In this document: positions 55,591-64,000 of the stretch, one piece after another
Layout of the letters: every line of letters starts with the position of its first letter
How positions within the stretch are numbered: the first letter of the stretch is position 1
Assembly (NCBI GenBank): GCA_964035015.1
Contig: OZ035998.1
Span: 22,897,479-22,961,478, forward strand
Source: Corallium rubrum
Taxonomy: Eukaryota > Cnidaria > Anthozoa > Scleralcyonacea > Coralliidae
Length of the DNA stretch: 64,000 bases
Direction: 5' to 3'
Program-made: the position numbers and the translations under genes
The notes under the pieces: model-generated
The model's database searches: none
Told to the model about the DNA's origin: nothing
What the model saw: only the letters and a program-made list of their open reading frames with translations

Positions 55591-55690
55591 AAATTTTTTT
55601 TTGTCCAAGACCACCTTAAGCGGAAACAGACACCTATCTTGGGTCCCAATCAGCAAATTAACCTCTCTTGAGCGGACAAATCCATATCAA
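55591..55690. repeat. Inverted partner of the 38966-39300 repeat
   Basis: TGTCCAAGACCACCTTAAGC at about 55600 is the reverse complement of the right edge at about 39275-39292. It continues with a CTCTTGAGCGGACAAA word. It may be a separate copy of the same repeat, or the far arm of a larger element around the Polinton. Confidence 0.5.
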
Positions 55691-56630
55691 AATTAACGTT
55701 TTATGTAATAACAGTACCAAAGCAATCGACAGTTGAGATTAACGGAGAAAGGCCAACACTTGGAATTGTGAACTTGTTTAATTAAGTCAGTTGGTGCTGT
55801 ATTGATTGCTTTACTACAGTAAAACTTACTAGAGTTAAATTATATTAAAACATATATGTATATATATATATTTATAATATAGCTACTAATGGTATATGAG
55901 CTATCTTGCAATCTGATTGGCTGCATTACTAACTGTATATCAGCTCATATACAGCGAGTAGTGAAAAACAAAATGGCGGCGTAGTTTTCTTAAACTATTC
56001 CAGATGAAACTGGCTGGGTTTTTTCAACGTATAGCTCAGAAAAATTTGAGCTAAGAAGGGGAAACTAACATTTAACACAAAATACACAACCCAAATGCAC
56101 AATTTACAAAGTTAAGATAGTAAATCCACTTTAAAAACCGTCTTAAGAGTTTACAAAACCCGTTATAAATTTCAGGTTGACAATAATGTTTTGTCAGACA
56201 AATTAAAATCCATAAGAATTGAACTAACAACACATATTTATGAGTAAAACCATTTATTATTACTCAGCAAAGTGGTTTTTGAAGTAATAAATCATTATGG
56301 ATAAGTGTGAAATATTGTTTTTGCCACGAGAACATAAAATCCATATCTTTGAGCTACCGTGTAATGTTCTATTTGTTATCTGGACATTAATTACAATGAC
56401 ACACATGCACGCGATGACGGTAAATTTTGTTTAATATATTAGCTAAAAGTATATAGGTATACAAAACATGCAACACAACAATGCCGGTTTAACCAAGCTT
56501 AACCGAATATTAAACTGTATAAAGGTTTTAAAATGTTACTAGCTCTGACTTGATTCATCTCACTCTGATATAATAACTCTTCGTCTTTTTTGACTATGAA
56601 TCTGCGAAGGTTGTCGCTCGATTACGCCAC
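55691..56630. other. No gene recognised
   Basis: AT-rich; a short inverted pair TATATGAGCT...AGCTCATATA lies at about 55893-55953. No coding signal. Confidence 0.4.
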
Positions 56631-56954
56631 TTGGAAAAACATTGACAGTTCAAATTTGGCAATTTTGAAAAAGGCTTCCTTTTGGCATTGCAGATAAACC
56701 TGGAAAATAACAAGTTGATGTGCTGGTTGTCTCGTCGATTGAGACCGTATGAGCTTGAACTGAATTACTAACAGCTGATACACTTTCAGTGGCAGTATAG
56801 CATCAGACAATACAGCAGAAATTTTTTGTTGTTTCTTATCTGACAAAGCTGAGTAGTTATTTATGTCCAGTTATTTGAATGATTTCGTTCGGCGGGATGT
56901 CGTTGTCAAGCTTCTGAACCAAATGTGCTTCCTTGTGCTGTGATTCACCAACTT

Positions 56955-57850
56955 TTTGTCAGTTTCCAACCCGAAATCGTTTACCATCTTCTTCAACATA
57001 CTTCGCAGTGAATTTACTCCAAGGGGAGAACATTTGTACCATTGTTGTCCATGTTTTGGGGCTTCGATGTTTACAGCTAATTAAAACGGAGACACGTCTG
57101 ACAACTGACTGAGAACTGTTGACAGGACAACGATCTGGGTTACTTTTGTTCTCGTGCATTTGAGGCTTTTTTGCTCTAAGGTTTCGTAGGTTTTCGCCAG
57201 TGCGTGTTTTTGTTTGCATTTCTTTGCTGAGCTCGACAAAGCGAGTTCCCTGTGAATCTCGTCTTAATTGCAAATCGCCCCAACAAAGACCTCGCTGTTC
57301 TTTCCCTGGCCTCATACCAAAATAAGTACAGTTATTTAGCCAAAGTATTGAGTACACGATCATAAAACTTAGTGATGTCTTCATCTGACAGCGGCTCAGC
57401 AACGTTCGGCCGATTTCCTTTGCCGAGAAATTTCAAAAGTTTCTGTTTCTTTTTCTGGGTGTCTTGGATATCGTAAAATTCTTTGTCATTCAAAACACAG
57501 AAACCGTAGTTTTTTTTCGTAGATAACAGTAAATGCTTTGGATAAACGCTCTGATAGACAAGGGCAGGTACTCTTCACCATTTTTCTTTCGTACGGCCAA
57601 AACAAATTTCTTTTAAATCGGTTGAAGTTCTCTCGGTGGAATATCATTTATTTCTCTGTTCTCCGTACTGTAGTAACTTGAAACAAATAATTCCTTGAAG
57701 ATCTTGATATCATATGAAGTTTTTTTTGTTGTATTTTCGTTTTCTTGTTGCTCGCAGAAATTATTAATATCCTCTTCGCCTAATATGTATATTAGCGCCT
57801 TTGACGGCTGCTTTATTTTGAGCTCTTCAGTTTTTAGAGTTTTAGCTGTT
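56955..57850 (-). pseudogene. Tyrosine recombinase-like gene (Crypton/DUF3504 type)
   Basis: The minus strand from about 57850 reads TTKKTSYDIKIFKELF, IPPRELQPI-stop-KKFVLAVRKKNGEEYLPLSI, NDKEFYDIQDTQKKKQKLL, then TYFGMRPGKEQRGLCWGDLQ and EMQTKTRTGENLRNLR, down to about 56955. The order (core-binding domain, then a catalytic region with R-x-G-x-E-x-R and QTKTRTG) fits Crypton-derived recombinases, which cut and rejoin DNA with a tyrosine. Stops near 57630 and 57350 and frame changes break it. The C-terminal tyrosine motif was not found. Confidence 0.75.
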
Positions 57851-58208
57851 CTGTCATCGATTTGGTTTGCCCAGGGACTACAATTGTTGTTTATCTTCGC
57901 TATGATGTTCCTTTATTCGAGAACATTTTTGTTATCCCTTCAAAGTGTTTGGAAAACGTCTACCTTTACCCGTTCTGCTTCATTGGGCCGTCCACTTTCT
58001 AAGCAAGTTTGGAAGAATCTATCAACGCTCAAGATCCTCACTCCTTCGAGGGGTATACGTGGTGGAGTTCGTTCAAGAACCTCAAGGAGCTGGTCTATTC
58101 CTTCACTTGTATCCTTACGATCACAAACAGTCTATTCTTTGACAAATAAACCGAAGGGTGCTAACCTTGAGAACTTATTAAATATTCAATGCAAAGTCAG
58201 ATCGAAGC

Positions 58209-58860
58209 GTGACTTATGGTAATTTGCATTCGTCTCGATATTTCGTTCCCTCTTTAATGATGTCCAATGTCATGTCACTGGCCCCTAAATTGGATGAGTT
58301 ACGATGCTTTTTTGAGTCTAACAATCCCGACATTGCCCTAATTACTGAAACATGGCTGAACGACAACATCGACGAGGCGGTAATTGACATCCCAAATTAT
58401 TCAGTCACTCGTCTCGACCGCCAAAGTGCTAGTCACGGGGAAGTATGTGTTTATCTCAAATCTGACTTAAATTACATTGTTTTGCATGCGTTTACTCATC
58501 CAATTATTGATGCTTTGTGGTCAAAGCTTCGCCCTTCAAGGCTTCCTAGAGGTTATAGTTGTTTAATTATCGCTGTAATTTACCATCCTCCATCGGCAAA
58601 CGACCACCTGCTAGAAGAATATCTTCATGAATCGCTGTCGTCTTTGGAAAGCCAATTCCCCAATTGTGGTTTTGTGATCGGTGGCGACTTCAATCGAATG
58701 GATGTTTCTTCAATTCTTAACCATTTTAAACTCAAACAGTTGGTCAAGTTCCCTACAAGAGGTGACCGCATACTCGACTAAATTATCACAAACTTATACG
58801 ATTATTACCTTAATCCAAATAGAGCACCTCCCTTCGGTTTGTCAGATCATTTCACGGTTG
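58209..58860 (+). pseudogene. LINE APE-type endonuclease
   Basis: Frame from 58209: LMMSNVMSLAPKLDELR (N-x-R/S-S start), IALITETWLND (catalytic Glu), VIYHPPSANDH, CGFVIGGDFNRMD (GDFN) and, after a single in-frame TAA at 58779-58781, GLSDHFTVVVSP (SDH). These are the ordered motifs of AP-endonuclease-like domains that nick the target. The stop replaces a residue between two conserved blocks, so it is a point nonsense mutation. Confidence 0.88.
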
Positions 58861-58861
58861 T

Positions 58862-60535
58862 GGTGAGCCCAGCAACACGCCGTCAGCAATCTCGTGGATT
58901 TGCAAAAAAGGTTGTGCCAATACGGAAAAAATCCTCTTCTGGTCTTCGCAGTTTGGAAGCCTATCTAAGTGAGTTTGATTGGATTTCGCTTTTTTCAAAC
59001 TTTGACGATTCTGTCGATTCTGTTGATGCCCAGCTTGAAGCTCTTGAAACAATTATTAAATTTGGCCTAGATTTATTCCTCCCAACCAAACTGGTTTGTT
59101 TTCATCCCAAAGATTTTCCTTGGATTACTCCTGAACTCAAACTATTAATAAAAGATCGTCAGGTTGCCTTGGTGACCGGAAATATGGAACTATTTCGCGA
59201 GTTACGAAATAAAGTAAATCGAACCAGAAAAGTTTGTAGGAAATGTTTTTATGATACGAGTATTGATACCATCAAAAAATCTGACCCGAGGCAATGGTGG
59301 AAAGAGATCAAACGCTTGTGTCGGCTTCGTAAAACTTCTGCAGTGTTGCAAGTCAATCTTCCGGGTGGTCAAGCAGTTTCCTCATGTGAAGATAAATTAC
59401 GTCTTGCTAATATTATCAATGCTGCTTTTATTAAGCCTACAGTCCATTCCGAACCTATCGACGCCCGATCTAAACTTAGTGTGGGAGACGACACCATTCG
59501 CTTTCAAGTCCATCCAGATGCTGTATACAATAAACTAACAAAAATCAAATCTCATAAGGCTGGAGGTCCTGATGGTATTCCCAATTGGATATGGAATAAA
59601 TTCCCTTCTATTCTTGCTACTCCTGTTTGCATGGTCCTTAACGCTTCTTATCGCTTAATGAGTGTTCCAAGATCATGGGAAAGCGCAGATGTGTGTCCCA
59701 TTCCGAAAGTTAAACCAATTGCTGATGTAGACAAAGACTTACGCCAAATATCCTTGACGCCTACTCTGTCGAAGGTCGCGGAAGACTTCGTCCTCGAAAG
59801 CTTTATCAAACCAACGGCAATGGATGTCCTTGCAAGCGATCAGTATGGAGCAATTCCAAATTCTTCCTCCACAGAGGCTATCATCAGCATGGTTCATCAC
59901 ATTGCAAGTGAAACTGACGGCGGTTCGGGTTCAACAGTTAGAGTAGTCGTCTGTGATTTCCAAAAAGCCTTTGACCTGGTTGACCACGTTAGACGTCGTC
60001 TCACATGCAAAAATCCTGGGGGTTATTATAAGTAACGACCTGAAATGGAATCTTCACGTCGATGATATCATCAAAAAAGCATCCAAGAAATTGTATTTTC
60101 TCATCCAACTCAAACGTGCTGGTGTGCACCAAAACGAACTTGTACTTTTCTATTCTGCATGTATTAGGTCATGCATTGAGTATGCTGCCCCTGTTTTTCA
60201 CTATGCGTTGCCTAAATTTTTATGTAATAATTTGGAACGTGTCCAAAAAAGAGCATGTAAAGTTATTCTTGGTTATGGGAACTACTCTAGTTATGATGAG
60301 GCTCAGGTGGAATTGAATTTACCATCTTTAGTGGCGCGACGTGAGTCCCTTTGCCGTAAGATATTTACGAAGACACGAAATGACAAATCACCTAAGTTGT
60401 TTGATCTACTTCCGTCCGAAGTTACGCATTCTTACTCCCTGAGGAATCCTAATCTTTTTAATCAAGTTGAATTTAATACTAATAGGTTTGGCAATACCTT
60501 TATAATGAAATGTGCCAGACATAAATTGTAGATTT
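58862..60535 (+). pseudogene. LINE reverse transcriptase lacking its catalytic core
   Basis: In frame with the endonuclease. Residues include KSHKAGGPDGIPNWIWNKFP, SADVCPIPK, LTPTLSKVAEDFVLESFI and VVCDFQKAFDLVDHV (first palm Asp, about 59965). Immediately afterwards, in another frame, comes HAKILGVIISNDLKWNLHV and the C-terminal thumb to the stop at 60531. The segment between, which in relatives holds the PQG and YADD boxes (about 150-200 residues), is gone. The enzyme is therefore inactive. Confidence 0.88.
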
Positions 60536-60650
60536 ATTGTAATTTTAATTAGAATAAGTTTTATGTGTAAATTTATACGCAATTCAGCCTATGCTGCAAG
60601 GTTTTAAATTTTTAATAAATTCAATTCAATTCAATTCATTCATTCGCTTA

Positions 60651-61488
60651 ACTCTACAAACCTTGAACTACCGGTAGCCATTTGAAAACAACAAGAATGA
60701 AAAAGGCGGGAATTTGTCGATATGCCACTCGCGAGCGTGAAATACGCCACTGGGCTCCCGGATGTAGTTACATATGGATTCTACGAGTGTTTTAGTCCCC
60801 AGATTTTCAACATTGAAAATGGAGGAGGTAGCCTGCGTGCAGACGCTCTTTAGTACTATTGAGCCAATTATATAACATTATCGAGTTTGAATCTATTAGT
60901 GGTTGAGAAAAACGGAGTAAGGGAGGTTGCCACAGTGAGTCAAGAACACTACAGTGAGTGAAAATTGTGATTGCATATTATTCTAATAAATACTAAAAAA
61001 AACAGTGATTTGTGTGGAGGTTTAACGATTTGCGGAGGCAAATTTTCCCACATGGGCTAAATAGCATATTATTGGGTGCAACCCCCTGATCGGCAGTACT
61101 GGCATTCTAGTAAACTGGGTGCAGCCCCAAACTGGCATTCTAGCATACCGCGCAGGGCTTGGCGCGAGAATGCGAGTGGTTATATGAGAGGCACACCACG
61201 CGTGGCCGATCATTGCGCCTTTTGACGGCACAGCGAAGACATAGCTGAGTATCAGTAGCGTACAAGAAGTAAAGAAAATTACGAAAATACCATCGATCCC
61301 TTTAATCAAAAGCTATTTCCACCGATAAAATCGGTGCGATAGGTGTAGACGGTGGTGGTCAGGTGAAGATTGGAGATCACAACAGGGCATCCTGACCTGA
61401 ATCCAAGTAATAACAAGCGCCTGGTAAGTAGGTGAACTCCCCGTCTGCACCTAACCAACCATACGGGTAAGTAAAGTGAATGCAGGTG
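60651..61488. other. No secure gene
   Basis: Two short direct repeats: a GGGTGCA-CCCC...CTGGCATTCTAG pair at 61075-61145, and CCGTCTGCACCTA against GTGTAGACGG around 61345-61455. A 95-codon minus frame (61022-61309) has no recognised motif. Confidence 0.35.
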
Positions 61489-62257
61489 TTAATCTTTGGT
61501 GAGCTTGACCTTGTGTCCTTCATCCTTTGCTTTCTTCAATACTGGATACAGGATTTTTCTTTTTTCTGCAATTTCTTTTGGAAATTGGTTACTGATTCCT
61601 GTGTTGGTTCCTATGAGCTTGTTCGCCGACCTCTTTACCGATTCCTTGTCCGGACATCGGAGGATTTTGGCCACGATTGGTCTCCGTCGTGGGTTTTCGT
61701 ACCTAGTTTCCTATTCTGTGGGCTCGTTCGATTGGGATTGCATTGGTCGCATCTTTGATTTCCAGATTGTTTTCCAGGAGGTTGTAAACTTTTGATAAGC
61801 AATTTTCAGGGAATTCTTGTTGAGACTCTGGTATGTTGTAGAACGACAAGTTATTTCGCATGGAATGCGTTCGGGTGTCTATAATCTCATGGTTCAGTCG
61901 CTCTTTTTCTTCCTCAATTTTAGTTACTTTTGTTTCCAGTTGATTGATTCTTTTGTCTTGTTCCTTTTGTGCAGACTGTGCAGACAGGATTTCAGTTGCT
62001 GTATCTTGTTGGTAGGTTAAAGAGTATTTTAGGTCACTGATTTCGCTGTCTGTGGTATTCAGTCTCGCTTCTATGCTGTCAAGTTTGTCGAGTTTTGTTA
62101 ATTTCTCGTTCATAGATGAGATAACAGCCAATATTTCTTCAAGATTTACTTCATTCGATTCTTGCATTTTCGCCTGTTTTGCACTTCGTTTCATAGGCGT
62201 ACTTGTCGCAGAATTATTAAGATCTTTTGCGGAGCGTTTAGAAGTCGTTGTTGCCAT
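61489..62257 (-). pseudogene. L1/Tx1-like LINE ORF1 protein, truncated
   Basis: From ATG 62257 the minus strand encodes a basic N-terminus (MATTTSKRSAKDLN), a coiled coil of about 90 residues (LEEILAVISSMNEKLTKL onward) and then the start of an RRM-like domain (HSMRNNLSFYNIPESQ, PIERAHRIGN). The frame stops at 61703 and continues shifted (RPIVAKILRCPDKE, EIAEKRKILYPVLKKA) to 61489. Such ORF1 proteins trimerise and bind LINE RNA. The endonuclease/RT ORF does not follow in the window, so the copy is a 3'-truncated or rearranged fragment. Confidence 0.8.
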
Positions 62258-62980
62258 GCCTGATACCTCATATCAGTTAAATAGTATGACTTAAGCTTAG
62301 CACTTCGTCCAAAGCTTGTGGGTATTCATTTATATTACTTGATTCAACTGCTCATCATACTCCTCGTCACTTTCATCCATATCGTTGAAGACAATTCTTA
62401 TTTTAGCCAACCCGTGAGTTATTCAAAAACTGGTATGAATATTATACATTTGCAACAAGCAAGCCCAATAGTTTATGAATGTCGTTTTACGTATGTCGAC
62501 AAATAAGCCAAACTTCACTCAGAATCTCCGCGGCAATTTAAAACTGTATTTTTCAATTGTGCCGGGTTCCTTTTAGTCTCGCTGCTTGCCCGAGCACATT
62601 CTCAGCACAACATTCCTTTACCATCACTGCTAAATAACGCCAGCCTTGAGCTGAGCGAGCGTTGTTGTGTAATTGTTTAATCGAAAACTAATATTTCGAA
62701 AAGTTTAGCCTAGAACTTTACAAATTTACGAAGAATAGTCTTTCGACTATATTCTTTCTGCCCATGCAAACACATGCGCGTGAATGTCAATGTGAAGCGT
62801 GTAAGCGTTAGTGAAATATTGACACACGGCGTGCTCAAATTACATTTCTAAAAGTTTGAAAATTATCCACGCACTTCAAAGTAAAAGTATAGCTTAGAAC
62901 TACACCGAATTTTTGAAGAGTGATATTTCGCTTATTCTCTTTCATCATATGTACATGTAGATAAACGTGCATGAAAATTA
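62258..62980. repeat. Diverged AT-rich repeats
   Basis: The block CGAAAAGTTTAGCCTAGAAC...ACGAAGAATA (about 62696-62745) recurs in degenerate form at about 62850-62930 and 63735-63785. No gene seen. Confidence 0.5.
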
Positions 62981-62986
62981 GTTTAA

Positions 62987-63653
62987 GGTGGCTCCACACA
63001 GTTTCTCGAAAAATGGAAAAAAACAAGTTTGAGAGTTAATTAAACAATTCGGAAAAAGAATAAAACTAAATGTTATGTATAGTTAAACAGTCTGACAATC
63101 AAAAACGGTTACCAAATAAACAGCAACAGTTGTTGCTATGGCAACAATGACTTTTCAAAATGGCTGCCAATTACCCTTCAAACTAATTTAATTCGAAAAA
63201 AACTTTGGTGACTCCCAATTTATTTTTTTCATTAAAACTTTTCTTGAAGTATGAGTAATCAATAGGCCGATTTAAAAAAAAATCTGTAGAACGAAATTTT
63301 GTAAAAATGAACAAACATGATTTTTCCGGAAAAGAAATTATTCGTTCTACAGATTTTTTTTTTAAAATCGGCCAATTGATTACTCATACTTCAAGAAAAG
63401 TTTTAATGAAAAAAAAAATTGGGTGTCACCAAAGTTTTTTTCGAATTAAATTAGTTTCAAGGGTAATTGGCAGCCATTTAGAAACGTCATTGTTGCCATA
63501 GCAACAACCGTTGCTATTGATTTGGTAACAGTTTTTGATTGTCAGGCTGTTTAACTATGCATAACATTTAGTTTTATTCTTTTCCGGAATTGTTTAATAA
63601 CGTATTTTGGACTCTCAAACTGTATTTTCCATTTTTAAAGAAACTGTGCGAGA
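62987..63653. mobile_element. ~670-bp palindromic foldback flanked by TTAA
   Basis: The arms (about 62987-63300 and about 63335-63653) are near-perfect reverse complements, for example TTGCTATGGCAACAATGAC on the left and its complement on the right. The spacer is about 40 bp. TTAA lies at 62983-62986 and 63654-63657, the target site used by piggyBac- and Kolobok-type elements. No coding capacity. Confidence 0.85.
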
Positions 63654-63657
63654 TTAA

Positions 63658-64000
63658 ACACAAACCCGTCGACGGAAATGGGGTGAACAGCTAGAGAGTG
63701 ACTAGCTAGAGAGTTACTTTAATTAAAGTTAACATTTCGAGTAGTTTAGCTTAGAACTTCACGAAATTTACGAAGAATATATGGTATTTTGATTATGTTC
63801 TTGCCGCTCATATAAATATATCTGTGGCGAAATGTAGCACCTTGAGCTCGCGACTATTTTATGTAATATTTCAAATGCTGTTGCTTATAGTTCGGTACAA
63901 ATATTGCGTACGATATTGTGGCTGTGGATTACAATGAATGAACTTACATGAAATAAAGCTGTGAAACAATCAAATAACGTTAAAAGCGGCTGGCAGGGAT
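63658..64000. other. No gene recognised
   Basis: AT-rich end of the window; contains one copy of the diverged repeat noted at 62696. Confidence 0.4.

Larger units (their letters stand above)
57880..60650 (+). mobile_element. Nearly full-length LINE with internally deleted RT
   Basis: The plus strand runs from a basic N-terminal region (GIRGGVRSRTSRS, about 58040) through endonuclease and RT to a 3' tail of tandem AATTC (about 60618-60640). The layout matches APE-type LINEs. It carries a frameshift near 58205, a nonsense codon at 58779 and an RT-core deletion at about 59990. Confidence 0.85.

Noticed and set aside
57695..57880. Plus-strand start of the LINE reading frame
   Set aside because: This part is opposite the recombinase pseudogene; LINE-like residues begin only after about 57880-58000.
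61022..61309. 95-codon minus-strand frame with Cys and Pro
   Set aside because: Built over two short direct repeats; no recognisable domain.
61480..62020. Plus-strand hydrophobic frames that look like membrane proteins
   Set aside because: Antisense of the charged ORF1 coiled coil on the minus strand.

Overview
The window is AT-rich eukaryotic (animal) genomic DNA. It is made almost entirely of mobile elements and their remains, and I found no intact single-copy host gene. The repertoire points to a cnidarian, probably an anthozoan: Penelope-like retroelements, CR1/RTE-like LINEs with short tandem 3' tails, a Ty3/Gypsy element whose gag carries CCHC and MYND fingers, Polinton/Maverick elements with a zinc-finger/PolB gene, and short GC-rich MITEs. 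No species can be named from sequence alone.

Layout. 0-6 kb: a minus-strand LINE reverse transcriptase (RT) split near its C-terminus by a 4.5 kb inverted-repeat transposon (340-4816). 6-12.9 kb: a ~375-bp tandem repeat, a LINE RT fragment, a 220-bp MITE with a perfect 9-bp target duplication, a ~0.8 kb inverted-repeat element and a foldback carrying a long (TCAA)n tract. 13-14.7 kb: a broken Penelope-like element whose 5' part is inverted. 15-20.7 kb: MITEs, long (TA)n tracts, a LINE 3' end and a broken SANT/Myb-like gene.

20.8-39 kb: one minus-strand Gypsy element (integrase at low coordinates; gag, tRNA-primer site and one LTR at high coordinates) that collected further insertions. A ~500-bp MITE lies in its RT region, ~600 bp of foreign DNA in its integrase, and a Polinton-type inverted-repeat element (25612-37183) in its gag. 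That element was itself interrupted by a tandem Penelope-like insertion (28188-33565), which is flanked by 2,811-bp near-identical direct copies of the surrounding DNA.

40.1-52.5 kb: a 12,355-bp Polinton/Maverick with a perfect 6-bp target duplication (ATTCTT), ~300-bp inverted repeats, a zinc-finger/protein-primed DNA polymerase gene, a packaging-type ATPase, three smaller unknown genes and two tRNA-like cassettes. The polymerase gene is disabled by frameshifts and stops and holds a 2.28 kb intron built from two related GT...AG units. Both ends have the same plan: tandem repeats, a TATA-like box, and a first exon in or beside the inverted repeat.

53-64 kb: foldback repeats, a decayed tyrosine-recombinase (Crypton/DUF3504-type) gene, a nearly full-length LINE that lost the catalytic core of its RT, an L1-like ORF1 fragment, and a ~670-bp near-perfect palindrome flanked by TTAA.

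Most reading frames are pseudogenes. The exceptions are a few short intact frames in the Polinton (ATPase, small zinc finger, Cys-rich ORF). Layering gives relative ages: Gypsy first, then the gag-inserted Polinton relic, then the Penelope insertion with the 2.8 kb duplication.
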